Source of the DNA: an uncultured Porphyromonas sp.
Lineage (GTDB): Bacteria; Bacteroidota; Bacteroidia; Bacteroidales; Porphyromonadaceae
Assembly (NCBI RefSeq): GCF_938023125.1
Contig: NZ_CALHDW010000011.1
Coordinates: 1-64,000, forward strand
Direction: 5' to 3'
DNA: 64,000 nt
The position numbers and the translations under genes are program-made. Numbering within the stretch: position 1 is the stretch's first letter; the number at the start of each line of letters is the position of its first letter. Shown here piece by piece: positions 17,182 to 25,292 of this stretch. The notes under the pieces are model-generated. The model was given only the letters and a program-made list of their open reading frames with translations, was not told where the DNA came from and searched no databases.

Positions 17182-18270
17182 ATGAAGACGACTCCATTTA
17201 CCGACCTGCACATTGCACTCGGTGCTAAGATGGCAGAATTTGCCGGCTACAATATGCCTATCGAGTACAATGGCATTATCGAAGAACACCTCAATGTAGT
17301 GAATAACGTAGGGGTATTCGATGTTTCGCACATGGGCGAGTTTTGGGTAAAAGGCCCCAATGCTTTGGCATTCCTCCAAAAAGTATCGAGCAACGATGCA
17401 TCCAAACTTGCCGTAGGTCAAGTACAATACTGCTGCTTCCCCACAGAAGAAGGGGGTATCGTAGACGACTTCCTCCTCTATCGTTACGAAGAAGAGAAGT
17501 ACATGATGGTACCCAATGCCGCTAATATAGAAAAGGACTGGGCTTGGTGCCAAAAGCATAATACGATGGGGGCAGAGTTGGAAAATGCTTCGGATAATAT
17601 TGCACAGCTAGCCGTGCAGGGCCCCAAGGCTACCGAGGTAATGCAACGCCTTACCAACATCAATCTCTCGGAGATCACCTACTACACCTTCAAGGTGGGC
17701 GAGTTTGCCGGATGTCCTAACGTGATTATTTCGGCTACGGGCTACACAGGAGCCGGTGGTTTCGAGCTCTATTTCTATCCCGAGTATGCCGAAAAGATCT
17801 GGAAGGCACTCTTCGAAGCCGGTAAGCCCGAAGGGATTATGCCCGCAGGTCTTGGTTGCCGCGATACGCTCCGCCTAGAGATGTCTTTCTGTCTCTATGG
17901 TCATGATATCGACGATACGCACTCTCCCATCGAAGCCGGTCTTGGCTGGATTACCAAACTTGTTGAAGGTAAAGAAGAGTTGATTGGTCGCAAGCTCCTC
18001 GAAGAGCAAAAGGCTGGTGGGCTTACACGTAAGCTCGTGAGCTTCGAACTTCAGGACAAGGGAGTACCCCGTCAGCACTACGAAATTGCCAACGAAGCTG
18101 GCGAAATTATCGGGGAGGTTACCTCAGGTACGATGTCTCCTTGGCTCAAAAAGGGTATCGGTATGGGCTATGTAGCCAAAGAATATGCCAAGGTTGGTAC
18201 TCCTATTGCTATCGTGGTACGGGGTCGCAAGCTCAAGGCAGAGGTTGTGCAAGCCCCCTTCCGTAAATAA
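17182..18270 (+). CDS. gcvT: Glycine cleavage system T protein (aminomethyltransferase)
   Basis: Transfers the aminomethyl carbon from lipoyl H protein to tetrahydrofolate, releasing ammonia, in the glycine cleavage complex. 362 residues, normal for the family. Visible signatures are M-P-I-E-Y near the start, V-G-V-F-D-V-S-H-M-G-E, A-V-Q-G-P-K-A, the S-x-T-G-Y-T-G-x-x-G-F-E loop, and the C-terminal barrel ending in G-R-K-L-K-A. gcvH and gcvP are not in the window. It stands between its own promoter-like box and a weak stem-loop (18308-18338), so is likely monocistronic. glyA, the other glycine one-carbon enzyme, is 6 kb upstream. Confidence 0.96.
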   Translation: MKTTPFTDLHIALGAKMAEFAGYNMPIEYNGIIEEHLNVVNNVGVFDVSHMGEFWVKGPNALAFLQKVSSNDASKLAVGQVQYCCFPTEEGGIVDDFLLYRYEEEKYMMVPNAANIEKDWAWCQKHNTMGAELENASDNIAQLAVQGPKATEVMQRLTNINLSEITYYTFKVGEFAGCPNVIISATGYTGAGGFELYFYPEYAEKIWKALFEAGKPEGIMPAGLGCRDTLRLEMSFCLYGHDIDDTHSPIEAGLGWITKLVEGKEELIGRKLLEEQKAGGLTRKLVSFELQDKGVPRQHYEIANEAGEIIGEVTSGTMSPWLKKGIGMGYVAKEYAKVGTPIAIVVRGRKLKAEVVQAPFRK

Positions 18271-18307
18271 TTCGGAGCTTAACCTTGATGCAATAATAGT
18301 TCTAGAG

Positions 18308-18338
18308 GGTCTTCTCATTTTCGGGTGGGGAGACCTTT
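18308..18338 (+). terminator. Possible terminator after gcvT
   Basis: GGTCT/AGACC stem extended by imperfect TCTC/GGGG-GA pairing, followed by TTTG. Weak but well placed. Confidence 0.4.
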
Positions 18339-18348
18339 GTTTTAGTCT

Positions 18349-18822
18349 ATGAAAAAATACTATTTACGCCGTAGTCTACGCAGCGCTAAGGCAGCTTATC
18401 TCGTGGCAATCCTCTATGTTCTTGCCATGGTCGCCTTTATCATCGTTATTTTTCATACCACAACAGCTCCTTTGTGGACGCTCATCCCGCCTGCACTACT
18501 CATCCCCATTGGGGTGGTGCTTTACCTCCGGTACGATACCTATTACTATATAGATGAAAAGGCGTATCTACTCTATGCCGGTAATGACTATGGGCGCAAA
18601 CCCCATGTCGTATGTAAGTTTACCGACCTGGTGGAAGTCACCTATCTCCCTCACACCAAAGAGGTGAAATTGACCAAACCCGGGGGCACAGATTATCTCA
18701 AGCTAGCCAAAGGAAAAGAGTTTGTAGACGAGATAACAGAGATCTTCGAACGCATCTATCCTAAGGATGGACACCATACGGAGGGCGCTGAAGAGGCTAC
18801 AGACTCCTCCAAAAAGGATTAA
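18349..18822 (+). CDS. Small inner-membrane protein with PH-like domain
   Basis: 157 residues. Two adjacent hydrophobic segments at about 17-36 and 42-60 make a membrane hairpin with a basic N terminus in the cytoplasm. The following 80 residues (Y-Y-I-D-E-K-A-Y-L-L-Y-A-G ... V-E-V-T-Y-L ... V-D-E-I) have the strand and final helix pattern of bacterial PH-like domains. The tail is acidic and hydrophilic. No function is known to me. It lies 4 bp before comB, so the two are surely co-transcribed. Confidence 0.7.
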   Translation: MKKYYLRRSLRSAKAAYLVAILYVLAMVAFIIVIFHTTTAPLWTLIPPALLIPIGVVLYLRYDTYYYIDEKAYLLYAGNDYGRKPHVVCKFTDLVEVTYLPHTKEVKLTKPGGTDYLKLAKGKEFVDEITEIFERIYPKDGHHTEGAEEATDSSKKD

Positions 18823-18826
18823 TACC

Positions 18827-19573
18827 ATGGCGATAACCCTACAACTTTGTCCCTCTCCCGATCTGATTGGCTGCTATGCTCAGCAAGATTGGGATAGTAC
18901 CCTTGTAGTGATAACGGATGTATTCCGAGCCTCGGCAACCATCCTTTCTGCCCTCTATCATGGAGCCCTAGAGGTGCAGCCGGTAGCTACGGTAGAGGAG
19001 AGTTTACAACACCAAAATGACCCTGATTACCTCGTAGCTGCCGAGCGCAATGCACGGCGCGTAGAGGGGGCAACCCTAGGCAATGACCCCGAAGAATACA
19101 CTCGAGATAGGGTAGCGGGCAAACGAGTGGTACTCACCACCACCAATGGTACCCGAGCTCTTCACCTGGCTCAAGAGGCTGGGGCAAAGCATCTTGCTGT
19201 GGGGACTTTTGGCAACATCTCTTGCCTCTCCGACTATATCCTTCGGGAGAATTTCAAGAGCGTACTCGTGGTCGCTGCCGGATGGAAGGGGCAGGTTGCC
19301 GGAGAAGATTGTCTCTTTGCAGGAGCCTTGCTGTACCATCTCGGCGAGCGAAATGTAGATGCAAAGGGAGCCAACGATGCCCTGCTGATGGCCGAGGTTA
19401 CCTACCAAAAATATAGAGGCGATCTCCTCTCTTTTATCTCCCGAGTAGAGCACTATGCTCGTTTGGAGCAGCTGGGGTATCTCCCCACCATTGCCATTTG
19501 TCTGGAGCAAGATCGCTATCCCATACTTCCTCTTTTCGACCTAGAGAGGCAAACGCTATTGCCTCAAAGATAG
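18827..19573 (+). CDS. comB: 2-phosphosulfolactate phosphatase-like protein
   Basis: 248 residues from the ATG at 18827; a longer frame starting at 18767 overlaps the upstream gene and is rejected. Family signatures are V-V-I-T-D-V-F-R-A-S-A-T-I near residue 27, a central T-T-T-N-G-T-R-A-L and A-G-E-D-C. ComB is a Mg-dependent phosphatase making sulfolactate from phosphosulfolactate, first described in coenzyme M synthesis of methanogens; in other bacteria its substrate is often uncertain. No comA or comC is nearby, so the pathway in this organism is open. It ends before a strong terminator shared with the convergent S9 peptidase gene. Confidence 0.88.
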   Translation: MAITLQLCPSPDLIGCYAQQDWDSTLVVITDVFRASATILSALYHGALEVQPVATVEESLQHQNDPDYLVAAERNARRVEGATLGNDPEEYTRDRVAGKRVVLTTTNGTRALHLAQEAGAKHLAVGTFGNISCLSDYILRENFKSVLVVAAGWKGQVAGEDCLFAGALLYHLGERNVDAKGANDALLMAEVTYQKYRGDLLSFISRVEHYARLEQLGYLPTIAICLEQDRYPILPLFDLERQTLLPQR

Positions 19574-19620
19574 AGGCAAATCGGCTTCTTCGCCTTCTTT
19601 TCCCTGAGTCCTAAAATAGA

Positions 19621-19661
19621 AACCCTCCCTCTATGGCGACGAACCATAGGGGAGGGTTTTT
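19621..19661 (+). terminator. Terminator of comB
   Basis: A 15-bp stem with one bulge (19621-19636 with 19644-19658), followed by five T residues. The convergent peptidase gene ends 40 bp later, so the structure may act for both strands. Confidence 0.8.
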
Positions 19662-19702
19662 CTTATTACTGCCTTAGAATATTGTTCTATTAGACAGCCG
19701 TA

Positions 19703-22225
19703 TTATTTTTTCTCATCGTAGAGCTGCTGCCACCAAGAGGGATCGTCTTTGAGGAAACGGGCGAACCAAGCTTGTATGCTGGCCGTCCACTTCTCACGGC
19801 GTTCGGGCTCAAGGATAAAGTGGTCTTGCCCTGTGAATTCGATAAGTTCCACCTCCCGACCGAGTACCTTTAGCGCATTGTAGAGGTTCACACTCTCGCT
19901 GGTGGGTACGTTGGTATCGCTATCGCCATGGAGCAATAGTAGGGGGGTATGGATTTTGTCGGCATTGAATAGCGGGCTACGGTCTACGTAAATATCTTTG
20001 CGAGTCCAAGGATAGTTCCCCTCCGCGGCAGTTGCGTTGTAACCGACACCCCAGTAGCCGCTACCCCAATAGTTACTGATACTGCTGATACCGGCATGGC
20101 TTACCGCTGCTGCAAAAGTATCTCCCTTAGTTTGTAGGTATTGGGTCATAAAGCCTCCGTAGCTCGCACCAAAGCAACCGATCTTTTTAGCATCTACAAA
20201 GGGATGCTTTTGGCAGAATTCCTTGGTGGCTGCAATGATTTCGGTAGCGGTAGGTTCGCCCCAGGCGTTGAGGTGACGTGCTGAGAACTCTTGTCCATAG
20301 CCCGTAGTACCACTCGGATTGAGGGTGTAAACCACATACCCTTGTGCTGCATACATGGCAAGCGAGTAGGTCCCCTCTAGTCGGCGAGATATGGGAGAAG
20401 TACCTCCATAGTAGTAGATAAGCATGGGGTATTTCTTCGAGGGGTCGAAGTTGGGAGGGAGGTAGTACCAGCCTTCGATAGGTGTACCCTCGGGCGTGGT
20501 GTAGACGAATTCTTTGATGATAGGACGCTCATAATCTGCCATCTTTTCTGCGTCAAGGTCCCAGATCTTTTTAGCTTTACCCTTGTAGACGGCATAGAGG
20601 GCATCGGCCGTAGTTGCACTCTGCCCGAAGTACCAATAATCGCCCGTATTGTAGGCTACTGATAGGTTCGTTACATAGTCTTCTGCCACGGGGAGGGGCT
20701 GTACGGCCACCTTCTTCATATCCAAACGATAGATATGACGGCGAGAACCATTCTCTGCAACAAAGTAGTAGTTGCCCTCTTTGTCAAAGGATCCTCCCTC
20801 TGCGGAGGGATCGAAGTGTAGGGTCGGGGTTTGTACCTTTCCGCTAGATAGGGAGTAAATGAATATCTCGCCTTCGAAGCTATTTGCCACCTGCTCTTTG
20901 GGGAGTTCCTTACCTACGCCGTCGAATGCATTGGGGGAGCTACGGATGAGTAGATAGTCGGGGTGCCCGGGTACATAGCGTGCCTCATGCAAATCCACAA
21001 ACCTACGGAGTAGGGTATCTACCTTGCCCGTAGCCGGATCGAATTGGTATAGGTCGCTAAAGTCGTAGGGTTGCTTTGTCCAATCTGTGGTGTAGCGAGC
21101 AAAGAGTAGTTTGCCCGAAGGGGCAATATCGAGTAGTCCGATATTTTCTTTCCCTGAGGTGAGCGGAGATTGTACTCCCGTGGCAAGGTCTATGGCAATC
21201 CATTGTGTAGCGTCTCGCCATGAGGGCATACGGTCGTTGGGGTCTCGCATGCGTATTACTTTTTCGTCCTTGGCATCGCCCTTTACCTCTTTGGCAAGAT
21301 AGATCGTTTTAGCGTCGGGAGAGAAACGGTATTCCCCTTGAGGTAAATCTCTGAGGAGTATCTTTTCGCTAGCACCCTCGGGCGATTGCACTACGAGTAG
21401 GCGTTTGCTCCCTTCGGTGCGTACGAAGTGGAGTTGGTCACTTTCGGGGAGCCAATTGGCATAAACTAGTTCTTTGCTTTCGCGGATGAGGCGACCATCG
21501 GCGTGCATCAGGCGTCCAAAATACTCTGTTTTGCGCTCACGCTGCGAGTAGTAGATCACGAGGGCATACTTGCCTGAAGGGGAGAGGCGCACTCTGGAGA
21601 GGTTATTGCCGGACATCATATAGGCGAGGGAGAGTAACTTCTTCTGCTGTACATCCGTCTGAATAGAGCTTTTCTCAGAGGGTTGCTCTAGGGTGAGGCG
21701 GAAGGCTTGTCGGGCATTATCCGAGGGTTGAGAGAGGAAGCGTATCTCTAATTGATGGCTCCCCGGGATGAGGGTGAGGGGGGCGGTAATCAGAGCAGCT
21801 GTGTCTGTGGCGGCTCCCTTTAGGGCTTTATCCAACAAGACCCCATCCAAATAGATCGCTGCAGGGCGAGTGCCATAAAGGCGGAGGGTGCTCTTAGAGA
21901 AATTCGTACAAGAGAGCTGTGCAGAATAGATCTGGAGTGTGCGTGCCTTGGGCTTAGCCTCGTTGAGTGCAAACCATCCCTTGGCATCGGCTTTGATGGT
22001 AGGGAGTACTGCGGACGAAGAGGCGGCTAGCGCCGAAGCGTTGAGGAGTGGCTCTGTAGCCGTTTGAGCTGTTGTATCCGTGAGCCCAAAGCTGTGAGGC
22101 AGTGCAATTGCAGCCTTTTGCTGGAGAGAGAGGATCGGGGATTCTACCCCTTTTTTCTCTTGGGCAAAGCTCGCAATGGAGAGCATCGATGCCCCTACTA
22201 AAAGGATAAGTTGTTTGATTTGCAT
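19703..22225 (-). CDS. S9-family (prolyl oligopeptidase-type) exported peptidase
   Basis: 840 residues from the ATG at 22225, which gives a good signal peptide (M-Q-I-K-Q ... S-F-A-Q). The frame continues 48 codons upstream into selD, but that part is rejected. A beta-propeller-like region (about 200-560) precedes an alpha/beta hydrolase domain. The catalytic triad is S688 in G-A-S-Y-G-G, D770 in H-G-D-S-D-T-N-V-P and H802 in G-Q-D-H. This matches periplasmic oligopeptidases of asaccharolytic Porphyromonas that feed on peptides (DPP4, PTP-A, DPP5, acylpeptidyl oligopeptidase); I cannot say which specificity it has. It is the last gene of the ruvX-selD run, 13 bp after selD. Confidence 0.9.
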   Translation of the reverse strand: MQIKQLILLVGASMLSIASFAQEKKGVESPILSLQQKAAIALPHSFGLTDTTAQTATEPLLNASALAASSSAVLPTIKADAKGWFALNEAKPKARTLQIYSAQLSCTNFSKSTLRLYGTRPAAIYLDGVLLDKALKGAATDTAALITAPLTLIPGSHQLEIRFLSQPSDNARQAFRLTLEQPSEKSSIQTDVQQKKLLSLAYMMSGNNLSRVRLSPSGKYALVIYYSQRERKTEYFGRLMHADGRLIRESKELVYANWLPESDQLHFVRTEGSKRLLVVQSPEGASEKILLRDLPQGEYRFSPDAKTIYLAKEVKGDAKDEKVIRMRDPNDRMPSWRDATQWIAIDLATGVQSPLTSGKENIGLLDIAPSGKLLFARYTTDWTKQPYDFSDLYQFDPATGKVDTLLRRFVDLHEARYVPGHPDYLLIRSSPNAFDGVGKELPKEQVANSFEGEIFIYSLSSGKVQTPTLHFDPSAEGGSFDKEGNYYFVAENGSRRHIYRLDMKKVAVQPLPVAEDYVTNLSVAYNTGDYWYFGQSATTADALYAVYKGKAKKIWDLDAEKMADYERPIIKEFVYTTPEGTPIEGWYYLPPNFDPSKKYPMLIYYYGGTSPISRRLEGTYSLAMYAAQGYVVYTLNPSGTTGYGQEFSARHLNAWGEPTATEIIAATKEFCQKHPFVDAKKIGCFGASYGGFMTQYLQTKGDTFAAAVSHAGISSISNYWGSGYWGVGYNATAAEGNYPWTRKDIYVDRSPLFNADKIHTPLLLLHGDSDTNVPTSESVNLYNALKVLGREVELIEFTGQDHFILEPERREKWTASIQAWFARFLKDDPSWWQQLYDEKK

Positions 22226-22238
22226 AGCTTTTCTTAGA

Positions 22239-23297
22239 TTACCAAATAGAGAGAGAGGACCCAGTAGATGAGGCAGGTGATGCCACACCGATAAGGGCCG
22301 ATTGAGCTGTATTAGGGTTGTCTTGGAGCCGACGGAGGAGCTCGGGCGCTTCTTCTTCGGGGAGGGCAATTAGGAGTCCACCCGAGGTTTGTGCATCACA
22401 TAGGAGCAACGTCTCTTCCGGCGAAGCGTGGGTGTGGAGATGCTCTTCTACGTAGCGTCTATTGCGCAGTGCTCCACCGGGGATACATCCCTCGTGCAGT
22501 AGATCACGCACGCCGGGCAGGGCCGGTATGGCGGAGGATTCGAAATGGAGTTCTACACCCGAGGCAAGCGCCATTTGCATAGCGTGCCCTACCAATCCAA
22601 AGCCGGTAATATCGGTCGCTGCATGGGTGGCGACTTGGGTCATTTGCTCGGCGGCGTAGCGGTTGAGTCGTTGCATGGAGAGGAGAGCCTCTTGGTAGTC
22701 TTCTTCGCGTGCCATCCCTAAGCGGTGAGCTGCAATCAATACCCCTGTCCCTAGGGGTTTGGTGAGAATGAGGGCATCGCCGGGCTTGACTCCCTTGTTC
22801 GTAATCACTTGCCGGGGGTGTACTCGCCCCACTACCGCCATACCATACTTTACGGGAGAGTCTTCTATTGTATGCCCTCCCACAATGAGCGCACCGGCCT
22901 CGTCTGCTGCCGATTGTCCCCCTCGTAGTATCTCACGAAGTACCTCCAACGGCATTTGAGAGGAGGGGAAGAGGACGATATTGAGGCAGAGGAGCGGGGA
23001 GCCTCCCATGGCGTAGACGTCGCTCAGAGCGTTGGTGGCCGATATCCTTCCAAAGGTGTAGGGATCGCTTGCTACGGGTGGGAAGAAGTCGGTGGTGACG
23101 ATGAGCGCTTCGTTTTCGTTGAGCTGATATACTCCGGCATCGTCGCTAGTATCGGTCCCAACAAGGAGCCGATCGGAGTGAGGAACCGGTAGATCTGCAA
23201 GTATTTTGTGCAGCTCTTTGGGATCGAGTTTGGCGGAGCATCCCCCTTGCTCCTGCCCCTCGAGAAGGTCGATTAAAGGTGGTGGTACTAGTTCCAT
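22239..23297 (-). CDS. selD: Selenide, water dikinase (selenophosphate synthase)
   Basis: Makes selenophosphate from selenide and ATP, the selenium donor for all known selenium uses. 352 residues. The active-site pair is C20 and K23 in G-G-C-S-A-K-L-D-P, a cysteine form rather than selenocysteine. The AIRS-type domains show V-T-T-D-F-F-P-P and D-P-Y-T-F-G-R-I-S-A-T-N-A-L-S-D-V-Y-A-M-G-G, and A-T-D-I-T-G-F-G-L-V-G-H. Its start overlaps the DUF3343 gene by 10 bp. With yedF and a cysteine desulfurase upstream it forms a selenium module. selA, selB and selU are not seen here, so the end use of the selenophosphate is not shown by this window. Confidence 0.95.
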   Translation of the reverse strand: MELVPPPLIDLLEGQEQGGCSAKLDPKELHKILADLPVPHSDRLLVGTDTSDDAGVYQLNENEALIVTTDFFPPVASDPYTFGRISATNALSDVYAMGGSPLLCLNIVLFPSSQMPLEVLREILRGGQSAADEAGALIVGGHTIEDSPVKYGMAVVGRVHPRQVITNKGVKPGDALILTKPLGTGVLIAAHRLGMAREEDYQEALLSMQRLNRYAAEQMTQVATHAATDITGFGLVGHAMQMALASGVELHFESSAIPALPGVRDLLHEGCIPGGALRNRRYVEEHLHTHASPEETLLLCDAQTSGGLLIALPEEEAPELLRRLQDNPNTAQSALIGVASPASSTGSSLSIW

Positions 23298-23539
23298 TGC
23301 TTGATAAGATTATAGGGATGAGTGGAGAAAAGCCGTCCTGCGATTCCCTCCTTTTGGAGCAGTTGACAGGCAGGATCTATCGTGTCTTGAGAGAGGCCCA
23401 GGCACATCCCACAGCCTGAAGTAATAGCATCGGGCACGGAGAGTGCTCGCACAGACAGACGTGCCGACTCACAAAGCGTGAGTGCTCGGATAAATAGCCG
23501 TGTAGAGCTAAATAGGATAAGAGCACTATCTGAGTACAT
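23288..23539 (-). CDS. DUF3343 putative Se/S carrier-like protein
   Basis: 83 residues, overlapping the desulfurase gene by 14 bp at its start and selD by 10 bp at its end. The sequence L-I-L-F-S-S-T near residue 8 and S-G-C-G-M-C-L with C43 and C46 match the small DUF3343 (PF11823) family, described as putative selenium/sulfur carriers and often neighbouring yedF and selD. It likely passes persulfide- or perselenide-bound atoms between the desulfurase, YedF and SelD. That role is inferred from context, not shown. Confidence 0.8.
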   Translation of the reverse strand: MYSDSALILFSSTRLFIRALTLCESARLSVRALSVPDAITSGCGMCLGLSQDTIDPACQLLQKEGIAGRLFSTHPYNLIKQWN

Positions 23540-24668
23540 CGTCTAAAGCATGGGCTAGTAGCTCGAGGTCTTGCCTCGTATGGAAGGGCGAGAAGGCTAT
23601 GCGCACACTACCGCCCTGGGCTAAGGTACCTAGGGTTTGGTGGGCAAGTGGAGCACAATGCAATCCGTCTCGTACAATTATCTCATGATCGTATCGTAAG
23701 GCATTCGCTATCTCATCGGCTCGTTTTGTCTGATGGACGAGCGAGAATAGGGGGCCTTGGTGCGCAAGATCAAGGGAGCGGAGGAGGCGCACATCGGGGT
23801 TCCGCTCTATTTGATCGAAAAGATTTTTCCACTCTTGGCGTGAGGTATTCCATGCCACAGGGTGCTCCACGGCGGCGGCGAGGGCAGCAAGCCCCAGCAT
23901 ATTGGGGGTACCTGCCGAAAATCTCTCGGGCATCTCGAGAGGAGTATCGGTGTAGTTTTCGCTGTGTATCCCGTTCCCCCCGACGATGAGAGGCTCAATA
24001 CTTCGTGGATTACGGATGTAAAATCCACCCGTCCCTGTGGGACCAAGTAACCCTTTATGCCCGGAAAATACGATATAGTCAAACTCGATCCCTTGGGGTA
24101 TTTGGCTAAATCCTAAGAATTGTGCCGTGTCGATGAGTAGGGGGATGCCCAATTCTCCCCCTATCACTTGGGCTATCTCTTCGAGGGGTTGTATTACTCC
24201 GTTTACATTGCTCTCGGCATTGACAATTGCTAGTGCCGTACCCGGGCGAGCTTCTCTACGCAACCTCTCTATATCAATGCGCCCATCGGGAGCAGAGGGC
24301 ATTATGCGCAGATTGAATCCGTAGCGCGCCTTAAGGCGTGTGAGGGGGCGCATTACGGCATTATGCTCTAAGGGAGAAATCCAAAGGGTGCGTCCCTCTA
24401 GCTGAAGACTGCTGAGGATGGTATTGATGGACTCTGTAGCTCCGCTATTGAATACGATATGCGTAGGATCTACCCCGCCTAGTAGTACGGCAAGGCGATC
24501 CCGTAGCGTCTCAATGGCAGCCGTAGCTTGCAGCGTTGCGGGGTCTGTGCTCCTACCATAACTGCCGATGGGGTGTTCGTAGTAATGGGCCAATACCTCT
24601 TGTAGCTCGGGGCTCTTAGGCCATGAGGTAGTACCGCAATCGAAGTAATGTAGGGAGGATTGAGACAT
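23526..24668 (-). CDS. Class V aminotransferase-fold cysteine desulfurase / selenocysteine lyase-like protein
   Basis: 380 residues; PLP lysine K205 in F-S-G-H-K-G-L-L-G-P-T-G-T-G-G and a catalytic-loop cysteine C338 in R-D-G-L-H-C-A-P-L-A-H. The H-C-A-P-L-A-H loop is typical of the SufS/CsdB-like group found beside selenium genes. It would release sulfur from cysteine or selenium from selenocysteine as an enzyme-bound persulfide or selenide. Its position between yedF (11 bp upstream) and DUF3343/selD suggests it mobilises selenium for SelD. Confidence 0.9.
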   Translation of the reverse strand: MSQSSLHYFDCGTTSWPKSPELQEVLAHYYEHPIGSYGRSTDPATLQATAAIETLRDRLAVLLGGVDPTHIVFNSGATESINTILSSLQLEGRTLWISPLEHNAVMRPLTRLKARYGFNLRIMPSAPDGRIDIERLRREARPGTALAIVNAESNVNGVIQPLEEIAQVIGGELGIPLLIDTAQFLGFSQIPQGIEFDYIVFSGHKGLLGPTGTGGFYIRNPRSIEPLIVGGNGIHSENYTDTPLEMPERFSAGTPNMLGLAALAAAVEHPVAWNTSRQEWKNLFDQIERNPDVRLLRSLDLAHQGPLFSLVHQTKRADEIANALRYDHEIIVRDGLHCAPLAHQTLGTLAQGGSVRIAFSPFHTRQDLELLAHALDDVLR

Positions 24669-24679
24669 AAAAGGAAGGG

Positions 24680-25273
24680 TTAGGGGGTTACAAGGCGTGA
24701 GGCTTGACGCATATATTCGGCAATAACCAGCATGTTTGAGATGGTTCCTACCGCCATTTTTTTACGAAACTCGAAGTAATCTACACAAGTGCCGCAGAGT
24801 ATTACTTCTACACCATGCTCCTTGTGAAGGCGAGCAAGGGTGGCTCCGGTGTCGGTGTCTTTATCTGCCAGGAGCACTCCACGATTGTAGCAAATAATGC
24901 GATTGGGTTTGCGTTCTACTCCCTCAAGTGCATTGACAAACGCCCGAGCCAAGATGCGCCCTAGTTCTTCGTTACCTCGCCCCATCGTATCACTCGACAG
25001 CACAACGGTGTAGTCTTCGCTGCCTGATTCTTTTTCCCTTATAGGCCTACAACTTTCTTCTTCTAGGGTAAAACGCAGAGAAGTATAGCCTTGTAATTCT
25101 TCCGTTTCTAGCGAGGAGGTGATCTGACGAATGTAGTCTGTGAGGTTTTGACATGCCGTAGCATTGTCGGTTAGAACCTGCCATTCGCCGGAAAATCCCT
25201 CGCTGTTGAGTGCCTTTTTGAGGAGGATGAGCGGCATGGGACAGAGTTTGCCGCGTGTATCTACTGTGTTCAT
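24680..25273 (-). CDS. yedF: Sulfurtransferase-like selenium metabolism protein YedF
   Basis: 197 residues from the ATG at 25273; 19 codons of open frame upstream overlap the ABC-F gene and are rejected. A TusA/SirA-like domain with C11 in K-L-C-P-M-P-L is followed by a DsrE-like domain (about 100-195, V-V-L-S-S-D-T-M-G-R-G, then a cysteine-bearing I-L-C-G-T-C-V-D-Y-F). This two-domain layout is the selenium-associated YedF. It presumably accepts sulfur or selenium from the desulfurase encoded 11 bp downstream. Confidence 0.9.
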   Translation of the reverse strand: MNTVDTRGKLCPMPLILLKKALNSEGFSGEWQVLTDNATACQNLTDYIRQITSSLETEELQGYTSLRFTLEEESCRPIREKESGSEDYTVVLSSDTMGRGNEELGRILARAFVNALEGVERKPNRIICYNRGVLLADKDTDTGATLARLHKEHGVEVILCGTCVDYFEFRKKMAVGTISNMLVIAEYMRQASRLVTP

Positions 25274-25292
25274 AATAATGGGATTATGAGAA

